Shown: in pieces, positions 7,047 through 12,819 of the stretch
Layout of the letters: each line of letters opens with the position of its first letter
Position numbering within the stretch: the stretch's first letter is position 1
DNA from: Candidatus Aminicenantota bacterium
GTDB lineage: Bacteria; Acidobacteriota; Aminicenantia; Aminicenantales; Aminicenantaceae
DNA: 12,819 nucleotides
Assembly: GCA_030673995.1 (NCBI GenBank)
Contig: DAOUYU010000028.1
Coordinates: 1-12,819, forward strand
Reading direction: 5' to 3'
The notes under the pieces: generated by a model
Seen by the model: the letters and a program-made list of their open reading frames with translations, nothing else
Databases searched by the model: none
What the model was told of the DNA's origin: nothing
Program-made: the position numbers and the translations under genes

Positions 7047-7793
7047 ATGATTCGGATTGTCGATCTTCATAAAGCTTTTGGCCGGAAAAAGGTCTTGCAA
7101 GGCGTTAACCTCGACCTTAAACAGGGCGAAACTCTGGCTGTTATTGGCCAGAGCGGATCAGGGAAAAGTGTGCTCATAAAGCACATTATTGGAATCCTCA
7201 GGCCCGATAAGGGTCAGATTTTTGTGGATGGAGTCGAGATCACCACTCTTAAGGATGATGAACTTCACAAGATTACCCCAAGATTTGGAATGCTCTTTCA
7301 GGGAGTCGCACTCTTTGATTCCATGACAGTTGCGCAGAATGTAAGCTTTGGCCTGGAAAGGTACACGGATTTTTCGCAGGAAAGAATTCAAGAGTTGGTG
7401 GCCGAAAGCTTAGACAAGGTCGGATTAAAAGGATGTGAAGGTCTCATGCCCCAAGAGCTCAGTGGAGGCATGAGGAAGAGAGTTGGGTTGGCACGCGCGA
7501 TCGCCTATCGGCCGGATATCATCCTCTATGATGAGCCTTCCACTGGTATTGACCCGATCAGGGCCGATGCTATAAATGATTTGATCAACATGATGAAAAG
7601 AGAAATGAATGTATCCTCGATTGTCATAACCCATGATATAGTCAGTGCTTATAAGGTTGCAGACAGGATTGCCATGCTTTATGAGGGGAAGATTGTCGAG
7701 GCAGCGGCTCCCGAGGAAATTAGAAACTCGAAGAATCCGGTCATCCAGCAGTTTATTCATGGCCAGGCTAAAGGACCTATTAAAAATTGGTGA
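7047..7793 (+). CDS. mlaF: MlaF-family ABC transporter ATP-binding protein
   Basis: MlaF is the cytoplasmic ATPase that powers MlaE. The 248-aa protein has a complete nucleotide-binding domain: Walker A GQSGSGKS (34-41), Q-loop glutamine 85 in GMLFQG, ABC signature LSGGM (138-142) followed by RKRVGLARAIA, Walker B IILYDEP with catalytic Glu163, D-loop STGIDP and H-loop His196 in VITHD. The LSGGMRKRV signature and the C-terminal PEEIRNSKNPVIQQFI are typical of MlaF rather than of general ABC importers. It starts five bases after the mlaE stop. An 88-base gap separates it from mlaD. The set of genes argues for lipid transport, but direction and substrate cannot be read from the sequence. Confidence 0.94.
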   Translation: MIRIVDLHKAFGRKKVLQGVNLDLKQGETLAVIGQSGSGKSVLIKHIIGILRPDKGQIFVDGVEITTLKDDELHKITPRFGMLFQGVALFDSMTVAQNVSFGLERYTDFSQERIQELVAESLDKVGLKGCEGLMPQELSGGMRKRVGLARAIAYRPDIILYDEPSTGIDPIRADAINDLINMMKREMNVSSIVITHDIVSAYKVADRIAMLYEGKIVEAAAPEEIRNSKNPVIQQFIHGQAKGPIKNW

Positions 7794-7824
7794 AAAATTA
7801 TGCGAAAAGTATTATTATTTACCC

Positions 7825-7856
7825 GCCTGGATTATTCAGGTAGCCTGGATTATTCA
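7825..7856 (+). repeat. Pair of 14-base direct repeats before mlaD
   Basis: GCCTGGATTATTCA occurs at 7825-7838 and again at 7843-7856, an 18-base period, in the 88-base gap between mlaF and mlaD. Short inverted elements (CCTG with CAGG) overlap it. It could be a regulatory site, or a chance duplication, as no protein is known to bind it. Confidence 0.7.
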
Positions 7857-7870
7857 CGAGTCGAGATTTG

Positions 7871-7876
7871 AGGAGG
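7871..7876 (+). promoter_or_regulatory. Ribosome binding site of mlaD
   Basis: AGGAGG lies five bases before TTG 7882. It decides the start: upstream in-frame codons would add residues that overlap mlaF or fall in the repeat, with no comparable SD. Confidence 0.8.
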
Positions 7877-7881
7877 AAAGA

Positions 7882-9186
7882 TTGACCCGGGAGTTGAAAA
7901 TCGGAATATTCATAGTTGTTGCTTTTTCTATTCTTGTGGCAGTCATATTCGTCATAGGAGATTTCGGCGTTCTTTTCAAAAGGGGTTATCTTCTCTCTGT
8001 TTCTTTTGATTCCGCTGCAGGCCTGGAAAAGAGAACAGAGGTGAGGATGGCAGGTGTAAAAGTTGGATATATTAAGGATATCAGGTTAAAGGGAAGAAAA
8101 GCTGAGATTTTGATGAATATAGACTCCGGAGTCGCAGTGCCGCGTGGTTCTAAAGCCACCCTGGCCACCATGGGGCTTTTAGGAGAAAGGCACATCGAGA
8201 TCGTACCTGAAGAAGCTACAGATTTTTACAAACCAGAGGAAACGATCGGAGGGATTCCCTATGTGAGTTTTGACCAGATGGGAGCCCCTATGGTCTCGTT
8301 AAGCACTGAAGTTAAAGAAATGGGAAGGATTCTAAAAGGGATTGTCGGAGAGGAAGAGTCGAGGACCAATTTTAGAGATACTCTCCGGGATCTGTCTTCT
8401 TTCACTTCGGATTTTAAAGAATTCTTCGGAGCAAACAAGGAGGAACTCCAGCGGGGACTTCAGAGCTCTTCTCAAGCTTTCCAGAAGTTTGAACAAAGAA
8501 TTGATGAGGTCTCACAGAATTTGGGTGAATTGATCGCTCTTTTAAAAGATATGGCGGAGGAGAACAGGGAGAGTATTAAATTAAACCTGGAAAGCATAAA
8601 GGACCTCATCACAAAAACAGAAGAATCTTTTAGTCTCCTCAATGAATCGTTGGAGAAGATTAACCGAGGTGAAGGGACGCTGGGCAAACTTATTCATCAA
8701 AAGGAGTTATACGAAAAAGCCGAAGCTGCTATGGGTGAGCTGGAGAGAATCATCCATCCAGTCTCTAACATTAAAGTTGTGGGGGGATTAACGACAGAGT
8801 ATTATGGCAGGAGCAAAAGGTTGAAGAATTACTTTAGCCTTGCCCTGTGGTCAGAGAAGAAAAAGTATTTGCTGACTCAGATTATCCATGATCCGTGGTT
8901 AGATAAATTTGTTTATTCCGCGCAGGGAGGAGTGCGATGGGGAGCCTTTTCTCTTAGAGCCGGCATTATGGAATCTGAGATTGGGGCAGGACTCGATTAT
9001 TATGTTGCAGGCGACAGGTTAAAGTTCTCTTTAGAAAGTTTTGATTTCAACCGCCATCCTCGTCCCCATTTCAGGATTTGGACAAGATATGCTGCTTCCA
9101 GATATTTTTATCTTCTGTTTGGGATAGATGGTTTCACTTTGGCTCCAAAGAGAGAAATATATTTCGGTCTGGAGTTTGGTTTTTAA
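7882..9186 (+). CDS. mlaD: MlaD-type MCE protein with helical bridge and predicted C-terminal beta-barrel
   Basis: This is the substrate-binding MCE subunit of the Mla transporter, anchored in the inner membrane and facing the periplasm. With TTG 7882 as start it has 434 aa, much longer than E. coli MlaD (about 180). Residues 7-25 are a single membrane anchor (after MTRELK). Residues about 36-112 are the MCE domain (SFDSAAGLEKRTEVRMAGVK, then TMGLLGERHIEI). Residues about 140-290 are helical with heptad-like character and include GEGTLGKLIHQKELY (264-278), common in MCE proteins. Residues about 296-434 alternate hydrophobic and polar residues in short strands rich in Gly and aromatics and end IYFGLEFGF, like an outer-membrane barrel with its terminal Phe. 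A barrel-fused MlaD is known from the diderm Firmicute Veillonella. The stop overlaps radA by one base (TAATG). Confidence 0.88.
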   Translation: MTRELKIGIFIVVAFSILVAVIFVIGDFGVLFKRGYLLSVSFDSAAGLEKRTEVRMAGVKVGYIKDIRLKGRKAEILMNIDSGVAVPRGSKATLATMGLLGERHIEIVPEEATDFYKPEETIGGIPYVSFDQMGAPMVSLSTEVKEMGRILKGIVGEEESRTNFRDTLRDLSSFTSDFKEFFGANKEELQRGLQSSSQAFQKFEQRIDEVSQNLGELIALLKDMAEENRESIKLNLESIKDLITKTEESFSLLNESLEKINRGEGTLGKLIHQKELYEKAEAAMGELERIIHPVSNIKVVGGLTTEYYGRSKRLKNYFSLALWSEKKKYLLTQIIHDPWLDKFVYSAQGGVRWGAFSLRAGIMESEIGAGLDYYVAGDRLKFSLESFDFNRHPRPHFRIWTRYAASRYFYLLFGIDGFTLAPKREIYFGLEFGF

Positions 9187-10541
9187 TGAAGACTAAGACA
9201 AATTTTGTCTGCCAGAACTGTGGATTCCATTCTCCGAAGTGGTTGGGGAGATGCCCCAATTGTGGTGAATGGAACACCTTGATTGAAGAAGTAGAAGAGG
9301 AGGCTGCGGTTGAATTTTCTTTTCCGCCTTCCGAACCCGTCCTTTACGAAGAGATAAAGGAGGCAAAAAGAGAGAGGATAAAGTCCGGGATCGAGGAATT
9401 AAATTCTGTTCTCGGGGGAGGAATCGTTCTGGGATCCCTTGTTTTAATAGGGGGCGAACCAGGAATCGGGAAATCCACTCTTCTTCTTCAAGTGAGCCGT
9501 GATTTTGCCGTCCAGGGGAAAAAAGTCTTATATGTTTCAGGAGAAGAATCCCTGGAACAGATTAAGGTTCGAGGCGAGAGGCTGGGCATTCGGGCTGGAA
9601 AGCTGTACCTTCTGGCAGAAACCAACCTCGAGCGAATTATAACCCATGTAGGAAAGCTGAACCCTCAGATTTTTGTCTTGGATTCTGTCCAGACTATTTT
9701 TTCTTCGAAGCTATCTTCATCTTCCGGTACAATCAGTCAAGTTCGAGAAGTTGCTCATCAGGTCTTTCGTTTTGCCAAGAAAAACCAGATTTCTTCGTTT
9801 CTTATCGGTCATATCACGAAGGAGGGTTCTTTAGCCGGGCCTAAGTCGCTGGAACACATGGTGGATGTTGTTCTTTATTTTGAGGGGGAGAGGGATCACA
9901 GTCACAGAGTGCTTCGGGCCCTGAAAAACAGATTTGGCCCTGTCTCCGAGCTGGCCATATTTGAGATGGGAAGCAGAGGGCTTCAACCTGTCTCTAATCC
10001 TTCCGCTTTTTTCTTGAAGGAGAGGCCTACCGAGGAGGCGGGTAGTGTGGTGGTTTGCACCATCAAAGGATCTCGCCCACTCCTTGCCGAGATTCAGGCT
10101 CTGGTTTCATCCACCTTATTCACCGGAAATCCAAGAAGAATGACAATCGGCATCGATCATTTTCGCGCTGCCATGCTTTTGGCTATCGTTGAGAGAAAGC
10201 TTGGCTTCAGCTTCGCAGGAGAAGATATTTATATCAATGTTGCCGGGGGGCTGACCCTTGATGAGCCGGCCACAGATTTAGCTGTAATCATGGCAGTTGT
10301 TTCTTGTCTGAAGAATAAGGCCATTCCTCAAGACATGACTGTTTTTGGGGAGGTAGGGCTGAGTGGGGAAATTCGTTCTGTAAGCCACCCCCTGGCCAGG
10401 TTGAAAGAAGCCTGCGCACTAGGGTTTAAATCGGTTGTTTTGCCCCAGGGCAACATCTCTCAGCTGGAGAAAGAGGACATTCCGGATATAAAACTCGAGG
10501 GAGTTCAAAATATTAAGCAAGCGGTAGGAATACTATTTTGA
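9186..10541 (+). CDS. radA: DNA repair protein RadA (Sms)
   Basis: RadA is a RecA-related helicase that processes branched recombination intermediates. The 451-aa protein has an N-terminal zinc finger, CQNC (C9, C12) and CPNC (C23, C26). Walker A is GGEPGIGKST (89-98), Walker B is around IFVLDSVQT (162-170), the family-specific KNRFG motif is at 247-251, and the C-terminal Lon-like domain contains YINVAGGLTLDEPATDLA (349-366). ATG 9186 is shared with the mlaD stop; an extension upstream in this frame would run into mlaD and lacks the family's usual N-terminus. GGAG 9171-9174 is a weak SD, so coupling to mlaD translation is likely. It is followed by a YacL-type gene and ispD-ispF, as in Firmicutes but without disA between them. 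Confidence 0.96.
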   Translation: MKTKTNFVCQNCGFHSPKWLGRCPNCGEWNTLIEEVEEEAAVEFSFPPSEPVLYEEIKEAKRERIKSGIEELNSVLGGGIVLGSLVLIGGEPGIGKSTLLLQVSRDFAVQGKKVLYVSGEESLEQIKVRGERLGIRAGKLYLLAETNLERIITHVGKLNPQIFVLDSVQTIFSSKLSSSSGTISQVREVAHQVFRFAKKNQISSFLIGHITKEGSLAGPKSLEHMVDVVLYFEGERDHSHRVLRALKNRFGPVSELAIFEMGSRGLQPVSNPSAFFLKERPTEEAGSVVVCTIKGSRPLLAEIQALVSSTLFTGNPRRMTIGIDHFRAAMLLAIVERKLGFSFAGEDIYINVAGGLTLDEPATDLAVIMAVVSCLKNKAIPQDMTVFGEVGLSGEIRSVSHPLARLKEACALGFKSVVLPQGNISQLEKEDIPDIKLEGVQNIKQAVGILF

Positions 10542-10551
10542 GGTATATAAA

Positions 10552-11538
10552 ATGAGTATTTTTATTTTTCGATTTGTTGTGGTTGCATTGATAACATTAG
10601 CAGGGTATTTTTTCTCTCCTTTTCATCTAACTCCGTATATTGGGGCTATTATAGGTTTTATATTGAGCATTGTTATCGTTTACCTGGAGACAAGAATTCG
10701 AAAAACCCAGTTTAGGATTATATGGAGCTCGACAATAGGAACCTTTACAGGTGTTCTTTTGGGTTGGGGTCTGGGTTCTATTTATCAAACGATTGCAGAA
10801 GATAATCCGACGACTACCTTTATCAGGATATTTTTTCTCCTCATCATGCCTTACATCGGATTTTTAGTGGGCAATCGGAAGTTCGAATGGCTTGACCCGC
10901 CACACCTATTCAGATTTTTTAGGGAAAAAAGCATAGGGCGCAGTTATAAAATTCTTGATACAAGTGTAATTATTGATGGACGTATCGCGGACCTCTGTGA
11001 TACGGCCTTTGTCGAAGGGACCCTTGTCCTTTCCCAGTTTGTTCTCAAAGAGCTTCAACTCGTTGCCGATTCTTCCGATGGAATGAAAAGACAGAGAGGA
11101 AGGAGAGGATTGGATGTACTGGATCATATCCAAAAGTCTTCTCAAGTATCAACCGTGATTTCTGAAACGGATTTCCCTGAAATCAAGGATGTGGATTCCA
11201 AGCTCATTGAATTGGCCAAACATCTGGATGCTAAAATTGTTACCAATGATTTTAACCTTAGTAAAGTCGCTCAGCTTCAGGGGATCACTGTCCTTAATAT
11301 CAACGAGCTGGCGAATGCTTTGAAACCGGTGGTTTTACCCGGAGAAACGATAAAAGTCTTTATCCTCAAAGAAGGGAAGGAAAAAGATCAAGGCGTAGCC
11401 TACCTGGATGATGGCACTATGGTTGTAGTCGATAACTCACGCAAGATGATCGGGCAGAACATCGATATCACCGTTACCTCCGTGCTTCAGACAACAGTGG
11501 GCAAGATGATCTTTGGCCGCTACAACGAAGAGTCTTAA
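10552..11538 (+). CDS. Membrane-anchored PIN-TRAM domain protein (YacL family)
   Basis: The 328-aa protein begins with about four hydrophobic segments (roughly 4-22, 29-45, 59-77, 91-107). A PIN nuclease domain (about 131-255) follows, with acidic residues in LDTSVIIDGRI (D136), LKEL (E167), DVDSKLIEL (D215) and TNDFN (D233). A C-terminal TRAM domain (about 262-323, PGETIKVFILKEGKE to LQTTVGKMIFGR) would bind RNA or other nucleic acid. The set matches YacL-type proteins of Firmicutes and related bacteria. It is probably a membrane-tethered ribonuclease, but the substrate is unknown for the family as far as I know. It starts ten bases after radA, with GAGG 10540-10543 as SD, and its stop overlaps the ispD start by one base. 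Confidence 0.92.
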   Translation: MSIFIFRFVVVALITLAGYFFSPFHLTPYIGAIIGFILSIVIVYLETRIRKTQFRIIWSSTIGTFTGVLLGWGLGSIYQTIAEDNPTTTFIRIFFLLIMPYIGFLVGNRKFEWLDPPHLFRFFREKSIGRSYKILDTSVIIDGRIADLCDTAFVEGTLVLSQFVLKELQLVADSSDGMKRQRGRRGLDVLDHIQKSSQVSTVISETDFPEIKDVDSKLIELAKHLDAKIVTNDFNLSKVAQLQGITVLNINELANALKPVVLPGETIKVFILKEGKEKDQGVAYLDDGTMVVVDNSRKMIGQNIDITVTSVLQTTVGKMIFGRYNEES

Positions 11539-12203
11539 TGAAGAAAGTTACGGTTATTATTGTTGCTGCTGGAGAAGGGAAGCGCTTCGGTTTCGCCAAA
11601 CAATTCGCCCTCTTAAAGGGGAAACCGGTTTTAGATTGGTGCCTGGATAAGTTTGAAGTTCACAAAAGAGTGGAAGAGATCGTTCTGGTGTTGAAGGATG
11701 ACTCCGAGAAAGAAAAGTATCTTAAACGGTACGGAAAGATTGTTGCTGTTGCGAGAGGAGGAGAGAGAAGACAGGATTCTGTTCTTTCGGGATTTCGTCA
11801 GATCGACCCTGAGAAAGCGGCAATCGTACTGGTTCATGATGGAGTCAGGTCTTTGGTCAGTGAAGATTTGATCGATCGCGTCATTGAGGCAACCCAGGAA
11901 AAGGGGGCCGTTGTCCCTGCTGTTCCGGTTAAAGACACCATCAAGCTCGTTGAGGGAAAAGAAGTGACCCAAACGCTGGACCGAGAGAAGCTCTTCAAGG
12001 TTCAAACTCCACAGGGATTTTTCCATCATATACTGAAGACAGCACTGGATAAGGCTCGGGAAGATAGTTTTTATGGTACGGATGAGGCTTCCCTGGTAGA
12101 GAGAACGGGGGAGAGAGTGTGTGTCGTTCAGGGAGATCCCAAAAATATTAAAATCACAACCCCTGATGATTTGAGTATTGCGGAGGTGTTACTTGGAGAT
12201 TAA
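11538..12203 (+). CDS. ispD: 2-C-methyl-D-erythritol 4-phosphate cytidylyltransferase IspD
   Basis: IspD joins CTP and methylerythritol 4-phosphate to CDP-methylerythritol, the third MEP-pathway step. The 221-aa protein has the nucleotidyltransferase signature AAGEGKRFG (10-18) with K21 in AKQF, AVVPAVPVKDTIK (124-136), the substrate arginine in DREKLFKVQTPQGF (R149), GTDEAS (180-185) and NIKITTPDDL (K205). The usual HDAARP or HDGVRP segment reads HDGVRSL (100-106), with Ser for Pro. The start ATG shares one base with the upstream stop (TAATG), and the end overlaps ispF by 11 bases. Its product is the substrate of IspE, encoded 10 kb upstream. Confidence 0.96.
   Translation: MKKVTVIIVAAGEGKRFGFAKQFALLKGKPVLDWCLDKFEVHKRVEEIVLVLKDDSEKEKYLKRYGKIVAVARGGERRQDSVLSGFRQIDPEKAAIVLVHDGVRSLVSEDLIDRVIEATQEKGAVVPAVPVKDTIKLVEGKEVTQTLDREKLFKVQTPQGFFHHILKTALDKAREDSFYGTDEASLVERTGERVCVVQGDPKNIKITTPDDLSIAEVLLGD
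12182..12188 (+). promoter_or_regulatory. Ribosome binding site of ispF inside ispD
   Basis: GGAGGTG lies four bases before TTG 12193 and selects that start over the in-frame TTG 12178. The resulting N-terminus MEIKAGLGYDIH fits the family length and start. Confidence 0.75.
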
Positions 12204-12672
12204 AGCCGGGCTTGGTTATGATATCCACAAGTTAGAGAAAGGACGCAAGCTCTTTTTAGGAGGCGTAGAGATAGATTTTCCAAGAGGATTGAAGGGCCAT
12301 TCTGATGGCGATTGTTTGATTCATGCCATTATAGATGCGCTTATGGGGGCTATGGGGGGGAGAGATATTGGTCAAATTTTTCCGGATACAGATCCGAAAT
12401 ATAAAGATGTTCGAAGCACTGAATTGTTAAAGGAAGTTGTTTCCAGAATCAAAGAGCAAAAGTTGGAGATTATGAATATCGACTCGATTGTCATTGCAGA
12501 GAAGCCTAAGCTGGCATCATACATTCATCAGATGAAAGAAGTTTTATGCCCCATACTTGAGATTAAAGAGGATGATTTGGGAGTTAAGGCGAAGACTAAC
12601 GAAGGTTTGGGCTTAATAGGAAAAAGAAAGGCTATTGCCTCTCTGGCCCAAGTTCTAGTAAAAAGGAAGTAA
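12193..12672 (+). CDS. ispF: 2-C-methyl-D-erythritol 2,4-cyclodiphosphate synthase IspF
   Basis: IspF cyclises the IspE product to methylerythritol 2,4-cyclodiphosphate with release of CMP, the fifth MEP step; it works as a zinc-containing trimer. From TTG 12193 the protein is 159 aa, the normal length. Metal ligands D10 and H12 are in GYDIHKL, and H44 is in HSDGDCLIHAIIDAL (36-50). DIGQIFPDTDPKYK (58-71), an AEKPKL segment and TNEGLGLIGKRKAIA are the other family signatures. The gene overlaps ispD by 11 bases, the same overlap size as at the ispE start. In many genomes ispD and ispF are adjacent or fused; here they are separate but translationally linked. It is the last gene of the + strand block. 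Confidence 0.95.
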   Translation: MEIKAGLGYDIHKLEKGRKLFLGGVEIDFPRGLKGHSDGDCLIHAIIDALMGAMGGRDIGQIFPDTDPKYKDVRSTELLKEVVSRIKEQKLEIMNIDSIVIAEKPKLASYIHQMKEVLCPILEIKEDDLGVKAKTNEGLGLIGKRKAIASLAQVLVKRK

Positions 12673-12691
12673 GCATCTCTTTTTCCATCAA

Positions 12692-12817
12692 TCAGAAAAG
12701 GTTTTGGGGGATAGCCTTGCTCCCCTTCAGATTTTTAACGCCTTTCTTCACTCGGCCTTCTCGGTGGCCTCGAAACTCCGCACCACAGCTCATCACATCC
12801 GCCGTATGTTCTTTTTC
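12692..12817 (-). CDS. Possible 3' end of a minus-strand reading frame (partial, doubtful)
   Basis: On the minus strand a frame is open from the right edge for 41 codons to TGA (plus 12692-12694). It reads EKEHTADVMSCGAEFRGHRE and continues through GVKNLKGSKAIPQNLF. I do not recognise it. It would converge on ispF. The stretch is richer in C and G and has a texture different from the operon, so it may be a dispersed repeat or a remnant rather than a gene. Confidence 0.25.
   Translation of the reverse strand, partial: EKEHTADVMSCGAEFRGHREGRVKKGVKNLKGSKAIPQNLF
12706..12736 (+). terminator. Weak candidate terminator after ispF
   Basis: GGGGA 12707-12711 can pair with TCCCC 12721-12725 around a nine-base loop, and ATTTTT follows at 12731-12736. 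The stem is short and five bases separate it from the T-run, so it is a poor intrinsic terminator. It is the only candidate in the 147 bases after ispF. Confidence 0.25.
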
Positions 12818-12819
12818 AT

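Noticed and set aside
7645..7881. An upstream extension of the mlaD frame starting within mlaF
   Set aside because: It would overlap mlaF by about 150 bases and encode non-conserved sequence before the membrane anchor. The AGGAGG five bases before TTG 7882 and the usual MCE N-terminus favour the shorter protein.
9078..9185. An upstream extension of the radA frame inside mlaD
   Set aside because: RadA proteins start just before the CxxC zinc finger, which fits ATG 9186; the extension is out-of-frame mlaD sequence.

Overview
This window is one long, tightly packed block of genes on the + strand. It carries core translation, replication, isoprenoid and envelope functions. Nearly all junctions are short gaps or overlaps of a few bases, and no convincing terminator is visible between 220 and 12672. 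Shine-Dalgarno (SD) sequences of the AAGGAGG type and the use of GTG and TTG starts point to a bacterium. An MlaEFD lipid transporter whose MlaD seems to end in an outer-membrane beta-barrel points to a diderm (two-membrane) cell. The order ispE, tRNA-Gln, prs, rplY, pth, rpsF, rpsR, rplI, dnaB resembles deltaproteobacteria-like and several candidate phyla. The order radA, yacL, ispD, ispF resembles Firmicutes. The mixture suggests a poorly cultured diderm lineage, but I cannot name a phylum from this sequence alone.

Layout. 1-230: 3' end of an unrecognised gene. 220-1086: ispE. 1077-1148: tRNA-Gln(UUG), overlapping the end of ispE. 1206-3441: prs, rplY (L25/CTC) and pth. 3442-3542: a leader with two competing pairing options around the rpsF ribosome binding site. 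3543-6246: rpsF, rpsR, rplI and the replicative helicase dnaB. 6256-9186: mlaE, mlaF and mlaD. 9186-11538: radA and a membrane-anchored PIN-TRAM protein (YacL family). 11538-12672: ispD and ispF. 12673-12819: non-operon sequence with a possible partial minus-strand reading frame.

How the genes work together. IspD, IspE and IspF are three consecutive enzymes of the MEP isoprenoid pathway, split between the two ends of the window. Prs supplies PRPP for nucleotides. L25, Pth, S6, S18, L9 and tRNA-Gln serve translation. DnaB and RadA serve replication and recombination. MlaE, MlaF and MlaD would form an inner-membrane ABC transporter with an MCE protein long enough to bridge towards the outer membrane; no mlaB or mlaC lies beside them.

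Most worth a second look: the barrel-fused MlaD, the overlap of the ispE stop codon with the mature tRNA, long Glu/Lys-rich tails on three different ribosomal proteins (L25, S6, L9), and the possible anti-SD switch before rpsF. The window is otherwise mostly ordinary housekeeping sequence, and I saw no mobile element, CRISPR array or defence system.
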